Source of the DNA: Chrysomallon squamiferum | Taxonomy: Eukaryota > Mollusca > Gastropoda > Neomphalida > Peltospiridae | Assembly: GCA_012295275.1 (NCBI GenBank) | Contig: CM022677.1 | Span: 5,828,566-5,838,565, forward strand | Length of the DNA: 10,000 nt | Direction: 5' to 3' | Shown here: positions 1-7,938 of the stretch, piece after piece | Numbering within the stretch: the stretch's first letter is position 1 | Layout: the number at the start of each line of letters is the position of its first letter | The notes under the pieces: generated by a model | Databases searched by the model: none | Told to the model about the DNA's origin: nothing | Seen by the model: only the letters and a program-made list of their open reading frames with translations | Made by a program: the position numbers and the translations under genes

Positions 1-240
1 TAAAAAAAAAAAAAAAAAAAAAAAAATGATTCAAACTTGTAATAAAATAAATGAATAATAATAAGCAACACAAAAAAAAAAAAAAAAAATAAGGATGAAA
101 AGCAATCATTTCTATTCTTAAAAGAAACAAGCAAAAACAAAAACAAAAAACTATTTCTTGAGTTAAGAAATAAAGTTAAAATGAAGCCGATATATCATTT
201 TATTTTATTTTATTTATTTATTTATTTATTTTATTATTAT
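1..240. repeat. A-rich and TTTA-rich low-complexity DNA
   Basis: Runs of A cover positions 2-26 and 71-89, an AAAAC-type repeat lies near 131-150, and a TTTA/TTAT repeat fills about 198-240. The short open frame starting at 181 begins inside this repeat and has no recognisable protein. A poly-A run at the very edge could be a retroelement tail, but no element body is visible. Confidence 0.8.
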
Positions 241-545
241 TATCGGAACACTGCAAAGCAGACGAAGAAACTAAGACGGCATTCGGGAAGTTTCGGAATA
301 ATCCGAATGGTCACGACCATACAATACTGGGTCAGCGAGCCTCCCGGTTTTGTTTATCAAGACTACCGTTAAGTACAGTCATGTCCGGTCTTAAAAATTA
401 GTGTTTATAAAAAGATGGTAAATTAAGGTAATCCGATACGTCCAATTTATCGAACTAGGGGAAACCTTTTATGTGAAATAAAATCATTAATAGTGGCTCT
501 TGTTGCCGAGACGGAACTTTGGTCGCAATTGACTTAATTTAAAAT
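241..545. other. CpG-containing island with four consecutive inverted repeats, identity unknown
   Basis: This stretch is richer in G, C and CpG than the AT-rich DNA on either side. Four inverted repeats follow one another: 292-297 with 302-307 (perfect 6 bp, ATAA loop), 307-311 with 316-320, 326-331 with 343-348 (one G-T pair), and 359-363 plus 367-368 with 386-392 (with a bulge). This suggests a structured RNA, a decayed rDNA piece or a foldback element. Around 256-296 there is a weak resemblance to the start of 28S rRNA (AGAAACTAA, then GG-ATTC, AGT, CGG), and around 419-460 to a later part of the 28S 5' region. Neither is strong enough to name it. A poor open frame crosses the region and is probably not coding. 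Confidence 0.45.
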
Positions 546-1100
546 GTTAATTGTTATTATGTGTAAAAAACATTTTTATATATTAGGTAATAGGATTCCT
601 GCTGGTATTTATATTATTTGGACATAAGAAAAAGAAAAAGAAACATTATTATTAAACACATTTTACATTTTATGTTTTGAAGATGCATAAATAAAATAAA
701 TTACTTTTCATTCTTCCTAAAGATTATCATTATTATCAATTTTTTTATGTGAAATAATCTTTTTTAATAAAAATGTTTGACAAAATTACAGTTTTGTCAC
801 TAAATTGGAAAAAAACTTAAAGCATTCAGTTTCCTTTTTGTTGGTTATTATGAACAATAATAAAATACAGAAAAACCAGAGTAAAATAAATTTATTCTGA
901 CTAAATTATTTGTATTTTTAATATTTTAGGTAGATTTAAATAGTAATTTGTTTTTGTTTCCAGAGATTACCAATGATAAATTTTATACTTTTTTTTTTAA
1001 CCATAATTTTATTTATTAGAGCTATCAATAATAAATGTTACATTTTTTTTTAGTTGACTCACTTTTTAAGGTTTATCAGTGATAAATGTAATTTATCACT
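541..1100. other. AT-rich DNA with overlapping short palindromes
   Basis: No gene is visible here. Two overlapping perfect inverted repeats lie at the right end: TTTATCA/TGATAAA around a single G (1072-1086), and GTGATAAAT/ATTTATCAC around GTA (1079-1099). In AT-rich DNA such palindromes can arise by chance. Confidence 0.5.
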
Positions 1101-1106
1101 TTACAG

Positions 1107-1230
1107 GATAAACAAGCTATTTCTGTCCAGACAAAAGGCCAGGATCCTTCAGGCCAAGGATGACCACTTGACCATGTGTGTAGTGCACAGTTCAGTGAAG
1201 AGCAATCACTTCTCCAGTCCTGACTTTTAA
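1107..1230 (+). pseudogene. Possible exon remnant upstream of the CKK pieces
   Basis: A plausible acceptor (CTTTACAG) ends at 1106. After it, one frame stays open for 40 codons (from ATA at 1108), containing LFLSRQKARILQAKDD and ending SSPDF before a TAA at 1228-1230. Base composition is less AT-biased here than in the flanks. A possible donor (ACAG|GTAATT) lies near 1302. Its place just 5' of the CKK-like exons on the same strand fits the basic linker that precedes the CKK domain in CAMSAP proteins, but I see no convincing residue match. It could equally be unrelated unique sequence. Confidence 0.25.
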
Positions 1231-1309
1231 GAGAAATTTGTACAGACTCAGACACTCAGATGTACTCAACATGTTTGTAAACAGATGCTGGGTATAATAG
1301 ACAGGTAAT

Positions 1310-1860
1310 TCAGTTTACTACCAGATTTTATAAACTTTTAAAATAATAAATTACTTAATTTCACCTGAGAATGTTTTAATATTAATATTATTACATATAT
1401 TTTTATTGTTTATTTGTAAATACAGACTTTGTCATTGATTTAACAATTGTGATAACATAGCTGTAAGATGAAATAGTCAATTGAACATGTATTTTAGAAA
1501 GTTTAAATTTAAAATTTAGAATAAGATAAAGATTATAGATTTTATTTGCTATCAGTTTAAAAAGGTAAAAAATAAAAATAAATAAAGTATATTTTATTAT
1601 TAAAATTATTAGATTCATACTTACAGGTTCTGAGTTGATTTGTTCAAACTTGTGTTAAACACACACATCCATCCCCAGATAATCAAAACTACAGGAACAA
1701 CAAGAAATATTTTAATAAATACAATTTGACTTTATTTTATTTCATTTAAATTTTATTTCACTCGAGATATATATTCGTTGAAAATATCATTCCAAATTCA
1801 AATGAAGAAATAAAATTGTAATAGTTCTACGAAAATGTACAATGTAATGTTTTATTTTCA
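1310..1860. other. AT-rich DNA without a convincing gene
   Basis: This looks intronic or intergenic. The minus-strand open frame at 1403-1618 is rich in F, I, L and K and looks like a product of base composition. A minus-strand exon-like segment at 1625-1688 has good splice signals and is discussed among the findings. Confidence 0.6.
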
Positions 1861-1861
1861 G

Positions 1862-2002
1862 AAACAAGCTGGATGTTATATCAGAATCACCAGAGAGTAC
1901 AGAAATCTATTTACATCAGATTCTTACAGCAAAGAAATCACAGGACAGTTACAGACCATCAGATGTTTTACATCAGTGCTGTTTTAACAGGCTCAGTGAT
2001 TG
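1862..2002 (+). pseudogene. CAMSAP: CAMSAP-like exon leading into the CKK domain, frameshifted
   Basis: The segment has a good acceptor (TTTATTTTCAG, ending 1861) and a strong donor (GTAAGT at 2003-2008). The frame from 1862 reads EYRNLFTSDSYSK, resembling the EYTGPKLF...SSKSN stretch before the CKK domain. A different frame from 1972 to 2001 reads ISAVLTGSVI, resembling the conserved ISHxCLAGxVN at the start of CKK. Moving from one to the other needs a frameshift, and the first frame stops at TAA. A third frame is open throughout (138 nt of complete codons, starting NKLDVISES), so a functional exon of an unknown gene cannot be excluded. In CAMSAP/Patronin the CKK domain binds microtubule minus ends. 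The strand is opposite to the CH and coiled-coil pieces in this window. The match is from memory and moderate. Confidence 0.42.
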
Positions 2003-2084
2003 GTAAGTAAACACTATGTACATCACATTTGTATTACAGACATTTTTGTTTTAAATGTATGAATGTCATGTCTGATGTTTTGGA

Positions 2085-2136
2085 CACAAGCTGGTGTTGT
2101 ACACAGAGTACAGAAATCTATTTACAGCAGATTCTT
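2085..2136 (+). repeat. Partial duplicate of the 1862-2002 exon
   Basis: This segment repeats 1864-1924. It begins ACAAGCTGG, has a shortened middle, then carries a stretch of about 32 bases (AGAGTACAGAAATC and onward through CAGATTCTT) that differs from the first copy at one position. It lies about 80 bases after the exon's donor, inside the presumed intron, and has no donor of its own. It looks like a local tandem duplication of exon sequence that then lost part of its centre. Confidence 0.8.
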
Positions 2137-2627
2137 CACATCATTTTGTTTAACTGTCTGGTAAATCAATGTAAATTTTTCTCTCACAATTTAAAATAAA
2201 CTTTTCCCTAAGGCCTTTCGATAACCATGAAGTGTGAAAAATAATTTTAAATGGTCTGTTTCGGATGATAATTATTTATTATTATTTTTGATAATGACAG
2301 TGTAAGAAAAAAAACCTCTACATTTTCACTGTTAATTAAGTCAGCTATTTTTATGTTCAATTTTCAGTGTACATTTTAATACATGAGTAACAGACTGCAG
2401 AATTCAAGATTGATACTAGAATCTGTTACTTCTCATCTCAACTCTCTGCTTTTAAATCACAAAACATCACATTTGAATTTTACCTAGTCTTGATTTTACA
2501 TGTCAAATTGTATAATACAAATTCAGAGGTAAATTTCATAATCAGGACATATTAATACTGTTTATACAATTCTGAATATTATTTTAGTTTTAGTAAAAAC
2601 ACATTTATTTTTGTTTTAAATTTTCAG

Positions 2628-2731
2628 GTTTGTTTATAATAAGAAGTGTTAATGATAATCATCTGTTCATTCTAAATGGCTTCTTGAGTTTGTCTCCAAG
2701 TGATTCAAGTTTTCTGATCACACTGAACTAA
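2628..2731 (+). pseudogene. CAMSAP: CKK-like fragment (NHLFIL motif)
   Basis: The segment follows a good acceptor (TTTTAAATTTTCAG, ending 2627). The frame from 2630 is open for 33 codons and reads VNDNHLFILNG at about 2648-2680, then stops at TAA 2729-2731. The CKK domain has a comparable motif (DANHYIILFRD) shortly after its ISHxCLAGxVN start, so both content and order fit the plus-strand exon at 1862-2002. Joining directly from that exon in its fully open frame instead gives WFVYNKKC and a stop at 2650-2652, so the frames do not work as a normal gene. Only about six residues carry the match, so this is tentative. Confidence 0.33.
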
Positions 2732-2892
2732 GCAAGCAGAAGATGAAACATCTCTAAAAAAATAAAAAGAAGCTGAATGCTTGGAGAATATTGAGAACTT
2801 CTAGAAAAATCCACACCAAACAAAAGTTTAAAAACATTACTTGTGTGAGTCATGGACTACTTACTGAATAATTTATAAATCTGTGATTTCAG

Positions 2893-2985
2893 AATGAAAG
2901 TCACAATGTTCTTCATACAAGATATAGTTACATACAGACCAATATACAAAATGTTTGGACCAGATACAGCACCAAGTTCAGTCAG
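2893..2985 (+). pseudogene. CAMSAP: CKK-like fragment (FRDAGCQFRALY...PDTEE region)
   Basis: The segment is bounded by an acceptor (GTGATTTCAG, ending 2892) and a weak donor (GTCTGTG from 2986). The frame from 2894 is open for 30 codons and includes FFIQDIVTYRPIY and then GPDTAPSS. In the CKK domain the corresponding stretch is LFRDAGCQFRALY followed by PDTEE. F, D, R, Y and the PDT triplet line up with a small gap. It lies next in order after the NHLFIL fragment. The same DNA is also open on the minus strand with good splice signals there (see findings), which lowers confidence. The rest of CKK was not found further right. Confidence 0.33.
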
Positions 2986-2999
2986 GTCTGTGTAAAAAA

Positions 3000-4060
3000 A
3001 AAAGACTTTAGTTTTTATAAATGATGTTAGAAATCCTTGATTACTGCTTTGAAAAAAAGTACACATTTTATATAAAGGTGTTTGATCCAGGGGAGATAAT
3101 TTCATTTTTCTGTTTTATTTTTTGTATTTCTTAATTTCATTTTTTTTTTTTTTAATCTACTGAATTATCTATACCAAGTATAAAATAACAAAGAACACTA
3201 AGACTTCTGGTAAAGATTTAGCCAATAAACTTATCTTAATAAAACATAAAATGGAAGTAGATAATTTTGTTTTTTTTTAAGATAAAATCAGAAATTATAA
3301 ATTTTCTGAATAAATAATTTTCAGATTACAAGTTATTTGTTATTTTTTTCTGTAAACAAATATCTTGGTATTTTTTATTTAATTAATTTGAATATTTTAT
3401 TATTATACTTTTGTTGGACAGATCAGAAATCTTGGTATTTTTATATTTTACAGCACCCTTTGCTCTCATCTTTAAAACCTTATAAAACATTTTAAAACAA
3501 ATTTAATTTAAAAGTTCAATTATACCATGCTTTTTTGAATTTGTAATTAAGGATTTTTATAACATTTTTCTAAAATTGTGTTTTTATATGAAAAAGTAGT
3601 TTTGATATAATTTGTTTTTTTGTCGTAATAAATATTTCAAATTATTTTCTATTCTGTTTTGAATTTAATATTGTTAGCTAACATTATTAAACATCCTAAA
3701 GTGAGGAATATTTTTATTTACATAGTTTTGGTATATTAACTGAAACTTGATAAACATTACAAATTCTTACATATTAGTAGCTGTACAAAATTATTTGAAT
3801 TTTCTGATTCAGGTTGAGTGCATGAAATGTCCGTAACACAGAGAGAAAAAAATCACATGCTAGTTTAGATTGTTTATTTTAAGAAAAGTAAATAAAATTT
3901 GATTACATATATTTATTTATTTATATTTCAAAAATTGAAAAACAGATCTGTTAGGATATTTTCTTTACACTGTCAAACTAGAAGTGAAAACATCAGCCTA
4001 AGAGACACACACTGATGTACTGGGTGAACCAAAACATATTTTCTGAACATTAACACCTCA
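3000..4060. other. AT-rich DNA, no gene seen
   Basis: There are long T and A runs (for example 3139-3153 and 2996-3004), no coding-like base composition and no recognisable motif. If the 3' part of the CAMSAP-like gene was inverted, one breakpoint should lie in or near this stretch. No repeat or element marks it clearly. Confidence 0.6.
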
Positions 4061-4066
4061 TATTTC

Positions 4067-4186
4067 CTATGTCACAGTTTGATGTGTAGATTGGGAAAAC
4101 AATTCCTGACTGCAGCACTGCGAGAAGACAGCAACTGTTACAGTCTCTGATACTGCATTGTCCCACTCTGCTGTATGAGTCAGGTA
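4067..4186 (-). pseudogene. Possible continuation after the first coiled coil
   Basis: One minus-strand frame is open from 4186 to a TAG at 4067-4069 (39 codons, containing HTAEWDNAVSETVTVAVFS). Its base composition is coding-like and it directly follows the coiled-coil block, in the same frame as the STWQM segment and not in that of the coiled coil itself. It may be more of the CAMSAP-like central region in which the frame shifted again, or sequence past its end. I cannot match it to a named motif. Confidence 0.28.
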
Positions 4187-4196
4187 AAGGACTAGC

Positions 4197-4456
4197 TCAG
4201 TCCTTCGTATCGTCAGTGTGGCGAGACATCACTCTCATGAAAACTGCCTTCCCAAGTTTCTGTCTCATCTTGTTCTGCTGTTTTCTTCTTTGTTTCCTTT
4301 CTCTTCTCGTCCAGCTTCAGTTTCAGACGTCACCTGCTCTTCAACTTCCTGGCTGCTGTGTTTGCCACCGTCATGCACTGTCCTCTCAGTCATCTGCCAA
4401 GTGCTTTCATTTGACAACATAACAAATGAAGTGTTTAAACAAACATCAGCTTATTT
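4197..4456 (-). pseudogene. CAMSAP: CAMSAP first coiled-coil block (RQKLGKAVF), frameshifted
   Basis: On the minus strand, the frame through 4317 reads KLDEKRKETKKKQQNKMRQK and then LGKAVFMRVM, ending at TGA 4197-4199. This matches the CAMSAP coiled-coil signature LEEKRRAIEAQKKKM...RQRLKLGKAAF closely in order and spacing. Just upstream, a different frame (M at 4418-4420) reads STWQMTERTVHDGG and EVEEQ, resembling the TTWRQKRE lead-in of the family, and runs on to a TGA at 4265-4267. The two halves are in different reading frames; the coiled-coil frame is closed upstream by a TGA just before RLKLKLD. A 1-base frameshift near 4320-4335 therefore breaks the copy. The plus-strand open frames at 4216-4595 are shadows of this block. 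Confidence 0.72.
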
Positions 4457-4491
4457 TCACAAGAACACAGACTTCAACAGCACTCTGCCGT

Positions 4492-4912
4492 TTACATGTT
4501 TCTGTCCATGTAAACCATCACAGAACCATCAACATCGCTGTCTTCTGCAACAGGAACAGAGGGTAAGGAAACTTCAACACAAACATCCGGATTAATGTAA
4601 AACACTTCATAGCCTCTGTTTGCCATCTGACATTGACCTTCACCTACATTATTTTCAGTTATCCGTGGTGTTAGCCGAGTGTCAGACAATGGACTGACAC
4701 TTACTGGTTCATCTGACAGACAACTCTGTGTGGTGTTGAGGTCCAGAGAGGCAGTGGCTTCCGCAGTTATGTCCCCTTTGCTTGGAAATCCATCAGCTGT
4801 GACATGTGATGTATGAGGAAATTTCCTAGACATTGTTGGAGATGTTGTCCTGTTTCTTGGAGTTTTGTCTCTTTCCTGTGCTTTTCTTTGGCTGGTTTTA
4901 GCATTAAAGCTT
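4492..4912 (-). pseudogene. CAMSAP: CAMSAP-like central linker, open frame of 113 codons plus upstream extension
   Basis: The longest believable minus-strand frame runs from a stop near 4911-4913 through M at 4833 to TAA at 4492-4494. It starts NAKTSQRKAQERDKTPRN, goes on through TSPTMSRKFP, is Ser/Thr/Asp/Glu-rich in the middle, contains ANRGYEVFYINPD, and ends YMDRNM. Such a hydrophilic, low-structure linker lies between the CH domain and first coiled coil in CAMSAP proteins; the ANRGYEVFYINPD motif recalls the short ANGFFLH-type motif there. The adjacent frame carries the LKPAKEK motif, so ATG 4833 is unlikely to be a true start. A stop then separates this segment from the coiled-coil block, 35-70 bases further on. 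Confidence 0.6.
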
Positions 4913-5161
4913 CAAGTTTTTCTCCCTTATTGCTCACATTTGACTGTTGAGATTGGTCACCTGGTGTAGTAACACTACAACTTCATGCTGACAGAGTTGT
5001 TGTAGTTGGACGTGGTCGGCTGCAGTGTGTGTTACAAGTCAGGTAAACAAAACTGAGCTGCTCACTGGTGAAACTTTGACACAAGACTGCGTCGAATCTG
5101 ATGTTGGACAAGAGCGAAAAACACACTGGTCTGAATCTGACTGGTGAGAGCACCATCTCGT
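4881..5161 (-). pseudogene. CAMSAP: CAMSAP-like linker with LKPAKEK motif and in-frame TGA
   Basis: A good acceptor on the minus strand (TTTGTTTACACAG) opens this piece at 5161. One frame reads EMVLSPVRFRPVCFSLL onward to CNTHCSRPRPTTTTLSA, meets TGA at 4983-4985, and continues SVTTPGDQSQQSNVSNKG, then EKLEALMLKPAKEK. LKPAKEK is a motif I know from the CAMSAP central linker. From about 4881 leftward the sequence that makes sense is in another frame, so a frameshift lies at about 4860-4884. Near the acceptor the neighbouring frame (SDSDQCVFRSCPTSDSTQ) also looks coding-like, so a further frame change is possible. Codon make-up is far less AT-biased than the flanks. Confidence 0.58.
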
Positions 5162-5181
5162 CTGTGTAAACAAATAAATCA

Positions 5182-5335
5182 ATAAAATACTGAATAAAAT
5201 ATTAAGTAAATAAACAAACATATAAAATACTGAATAAACTATTAACTAAACAAACAAACAAATAAAATATTGAATAAAATATTAACTAAACAAACAAACA
5301 AATGAATAAAATAGTAAATAAAATAGTAAAAAATG
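5182..5335. repeat. Tandem repeat of about 40 bp
   Basis: The unit is roughly TAAAATACTGAATAAA then ATATTAACTAAACAAACAAACAAA. Copies start near 5182, 5222 and 5262 and are very similar, and a shortened copy follows to about 5335. It sits directly behind the acceptor of the central CAMSAP-like block, inside the intron. Confidence 0.85.
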
Positions 5336-5390
5336 TATTAATCATTTTTCTTTCTTTCTCCCCCTGTTCAACTAACAACTATATTTTTAT

Positions 5391-5790
5391 ACTATTATTG
5401 TTATAACTACTACAACAAAAACAACTACTACTACTACTACAACCACTACTGTTCCTGTTTCTACACCTACTTTTCATTTGACTTTTATAATTTCTCATTT
5501 AACTGTTATATACTCAAACTCCCTCTATTACTACTACTATTGCAACAATAAATCTGCTATTAGTACTGCTCCTACTACTATAACTAGTACTATAACTAGT
5601 ATGTTTCTGACTGAGTCACACAAGATTCATTATGATCACAAAGCATCATCGGCTAAAATATCACCTATTAGTACAAACAAGAACTATTATTATTAAGTAC
5701 TAATGCTATAACAACTACACTACTACAACAATGAGTTTACTACTACTACTGCTATTACTATAACAACAACAACAACCTCTGCAGATGATT
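5391..5790. repeat. Diverged ACT/ACA trinucleotide repeat tract
   Basis: Interrupted runs of ACT/TAC and ACA triplets occur near 5408-5450, 5527-5600 and 5700-5778. The open frame at 5478-5696 (rich in T, S, Y and N) is a by-product of this composition and is not counted as a gene. Confidence 0.75.
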
Positions 5791-5858
5791 CTGTTTCTGC
5801 CAGGCTAGTACAGATTCTGTGATGACATTTCTCTCCTGTGGTGAACTCACAGAATTAC

Positions 5859-5882
5859 CTCTTCTTGTGTACTGAGCAGTTT
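5859..5882 (-). pseudogene. Candidate 24-base microexon
   Basis: On the minus strand a good acceptor (CTTGTTTTTCAG) and donor (GTAATT) enclose 24 bases. Two phases are open: KLLSTQEE in phase 0, or TAQYTRR with split codons. The first suits the phase-0 end of the exon at 6323-6408, the second the phase-1 end of the exon at 7066-7137. It lies between the end of the CH domain and the central block, where the family has a variable linker. No motif identifies it. Confidence 0.35.
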
Positions 5883-6322
5883 CTGAAAAACAAGTTTTTA
5901 TTTATTTACCTTTGTTGATACAAAATATTTCTCTTACTCAATTCTTAGAATCATCAAATTATAGTGAAAACTAAGAGATGGCAAAATTAATTTTTAAACT
6001 TTCAGATAAAAACAAAATAAAGTGAACTGCATTCTGTGAGTTGAAAACAAAACAAGAAATGGTTTTCGTTACTCTTACTTGTGTCTTAGTACAAATATAA
6101 ACTAACAAGAAATGAAACAATGCAAAAGGAAATAAGGAAATATGGAAGTAAACTAAGTTATCCTGCTATTTGTATACACAGTTAATTTACTTGTTATTGT
6201 AGACTATCCTTGCACTAATCTGTTTTTCTTACTCTGTATTGAGAATATTTCACCAATACCAAAACAGAGAAGAATGTCAGTAGATTGTTAAACAGAAAAC
6301 TTAATGTGTGTGTTTTTCATAC

Positions 6323-6408
6323 CAGTTTTTTTAGAAACTTCTCTGTCTGTCTGCTGTCTGTGTGTGTCCCATTCTGATGTTTAGGTAACAACACCTGTCT
6401 GTTTAGTG
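6323..6408 (-). pseudogene. CAMSAP: CAMSAP-like post-CH linker exon
   Basis: The donor on the minus strand is GTATGA (at 6317-6322). The acceptor is uncertain, with AG candidates just right of 6398 or 6408. One frame reads QVLLPKHQNGTHTDSRQTEK and then FLKKL. After the CH domain, CAMSAP proteins carry a segment like TVLHQKSSRPPVPISNATKR ending SFL. The VL...K start, S..T and K/R-F-L end line up, and the position after the CH fragment is right. A second frame ends QTADRQRSF, equally like the KRSF ending, so the frame here is ambiguous. Confidence 0.4.
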
Positions 6409-6482
6409 CTATGTTCCTATCAAGCAAAATAAAAAAATAAAAAATAAAAATTTTTAATGCCTTTATTAATAACATTATTTAC

Positions 6483-6485
<3 letters not shown>

Positions 6486-6514
<29 letters not shown>
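6486..6514. repeat. TA dinucleotide microsatellite
   Basis: About 14 perfect TA units, in presumed intron sequence of the CAMSAP-like gene. No gene is seen between 6515 and 7065, which is plain AT-rich sequence. Confidence 0.95.
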
Positions 6515-6516
<2 letters not shown>

Positions 6517-7065
6517 ATGCCATTTGCAGATACAAATATATTTAAGCTATTTTATTTCAAATGTGCATGCATGCATTCAGACATACTGATGAACACATAC
6601 AGTCTGAGGTAATGAATAATTAAAGATAAGTATATTTTTAATATAGTCTAAACTCTTAATTTAAAAAAAATCGGTATCTTTTAAATATACATCATTATAA
6701 CCTGATTATTGATAAATATAAATTCTGCTAAAATAAAGAAGAAATATTTTATTTAAGAACATACATCACATGTTTTTTACTAGTTCTTTGTATTTTAAAA
6801 GGCGAATAACAATAAAGCATTTAAAATTTTGTTTAATATTAACTTTTGTTATTAGTAGCCTTCTCAAATACTGAACATTGTTTAAAGATCTTTCAAAGAC
6901 TGAAATCATTCATTTTAAATAATAAAAATTGATTTACATACATAAAAGCATCCCTCTAAATATACACTAAAACTGAATAGTATAAATCCCAATCTTTCCA
7001 GTACAATAATAAATTTCATAAATTAATATAATGAAAGATTAATTAAAAAATCTCACAAAACTTAC

Positions 7066-7137
7066 TTTCTGCTTCCTGACCAATCAGAAGCTGTCCTGTC
7101 TCTGTCAGTTTTATCACTTCTATCCAGAAGAACTGCT
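7066..7137 (-). pseudogene. CAMSAP: CAMSAP exon, end of the CH domain
   Basis: The exon has a strong acceptor (CTTTCCTGCAG) and a strong donor (GTAAGT at 7060-7065), and is 72 bases long. The open frame reads QFFWIEVIKLTETGQLL and then IGQEAE. The end of the CAMSAP CH domain is AELFWWFEVVKPDFVQPR; FFW-(I/F)EV(I/V)K aligns with one W lost. It should follow VFWINK by about 120-140 residues, yet the exon at 7939-8056 is the next one upstream. That exon ends in phase 0, whereas the consensus acceptor here puts a TAG five codons in if read in phase 0. An alternative AG two or five bases downstream would restore the frame. Confidence 0.52.
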
Positions 7138-7158
7138 CTGCAGGAAAGACTAACAGTT

Positions 7159-7289
7159 TTTCTCGTATTCTATCTCAGGTGTACAGGACGTCCTTGTAAG
7201 TGAAATTGAAAAATTGATGAGGCAAAGATTATATAAAGAATTAGGTATTCCTAACCCATCTTTCAAACATATGTCTAAGAAAAAATAAA
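7159..7289 (+). other. Short plus-strand open segment of unknown origin
   Basis: A frame following TAA at 7153-7155 reads QFFSYSISGVQDVLVSEIEK, then LMRQRLYKELGIPNPSFK, and stops before 7290. The amphipathic, charged central part is more protein-like than the AT-rich background. I recognise no family. It occupies the interval where the missing middle of the CH domain should be, so it may be a remnant of an inserted element. It could also be chance: the opposite strand is open too. Confidence 0.2.
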
Positions 7290-7356
7290 TAACAATCATG
7301 CAGTTAATATCTAATAATACAGGAAAAAATAAGGAGGATGATATACGACTGTGGAT

Positions 7357-7360
<4 letters not shown>

Positions 7361-7443
<83 letters not shown>
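7361..7443. repeat. GA dinucleotide microsatellite, about 41 units
   Basis: Uninterrupted GA repeat. It produces Arg-Glu repeats on the plus strand and Ser-Leu repeats on the minus strand, and three long but meaningless open frames (7150-7527, 7298-7495, 7351-7551). Confidence 0.98.
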
Positions 7444-7444
<1 letters not shown>

Positions 7445-7760
7445 ATGAAAATTTGTCTATACATTTTGTTGATTATAAAATTAAAAAACCAATGACAACT
7501 GTATATAAACTGTATATAAACATTCATAATTTAATATATGCTAAATTTTAAAGTTACCAACTGATTCATTATTTTATTTACAAAAGTTGTGTTTATTAAA
7601 CTAACCATGAAAACTGAGAGGCTGCAGACAATAGAAACTACAGTACATTGTCTGCTATGTAACAGGAAAGTTAAACACTTTAAAATACTCATTCCTTTGT
7701 TTTAAAATACACAAATAAACATTTACAACAAAATAACTGCATTTATATCAATGTAAGTAT

Positions 7761-7831
7761 ACGCATGTGTGTGTATGCATGTGTCTGTGGGTACGTGTAT
7801 ATGTCTCTGTGTTGGTGTGTGTATGTGTGTA
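7761..7831. repeat. Imperfect TG-rich repeat
   Basis: TG/CG/CATG alternations such as GTGTGTATGCATGTG, with interruptions. It is a decayed GT microsatellite in presumed intron. Confidence 0.8.
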
Positions 7832-7938
7832 CTTACTGATATATCATTTACAAACAGCAACTTCATATATTAAATTAAATTAAACTCCATTAGGTTTAGA
7901 ATAATGAGAAATATAAAAGAAAACAAACTCAAATTCAC

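Noticed and set aside
4216-4595. Plus-strand open frames of 68 and 125 codons
   Set aside because: They lie opposite the minus-strand coiled-coil and linker blocks, which carry recognisable CAMSAP motifs. The plus-strand products show only Ser/Leu/Cys-rich shadow sequence.
5478-5696. Open frame of 72 codons rich in Thr, Ser and Tyr
   Set aside because: It is produced by the ACT/ACA trinucleotide tract.
7150-7551. Three long open frames on both strands through the GA tract
   Set aside because: They exist only because a GA repeat has no stop codons in any frame; the Arg-Glu and Ser-Leu repeats are artefacts.
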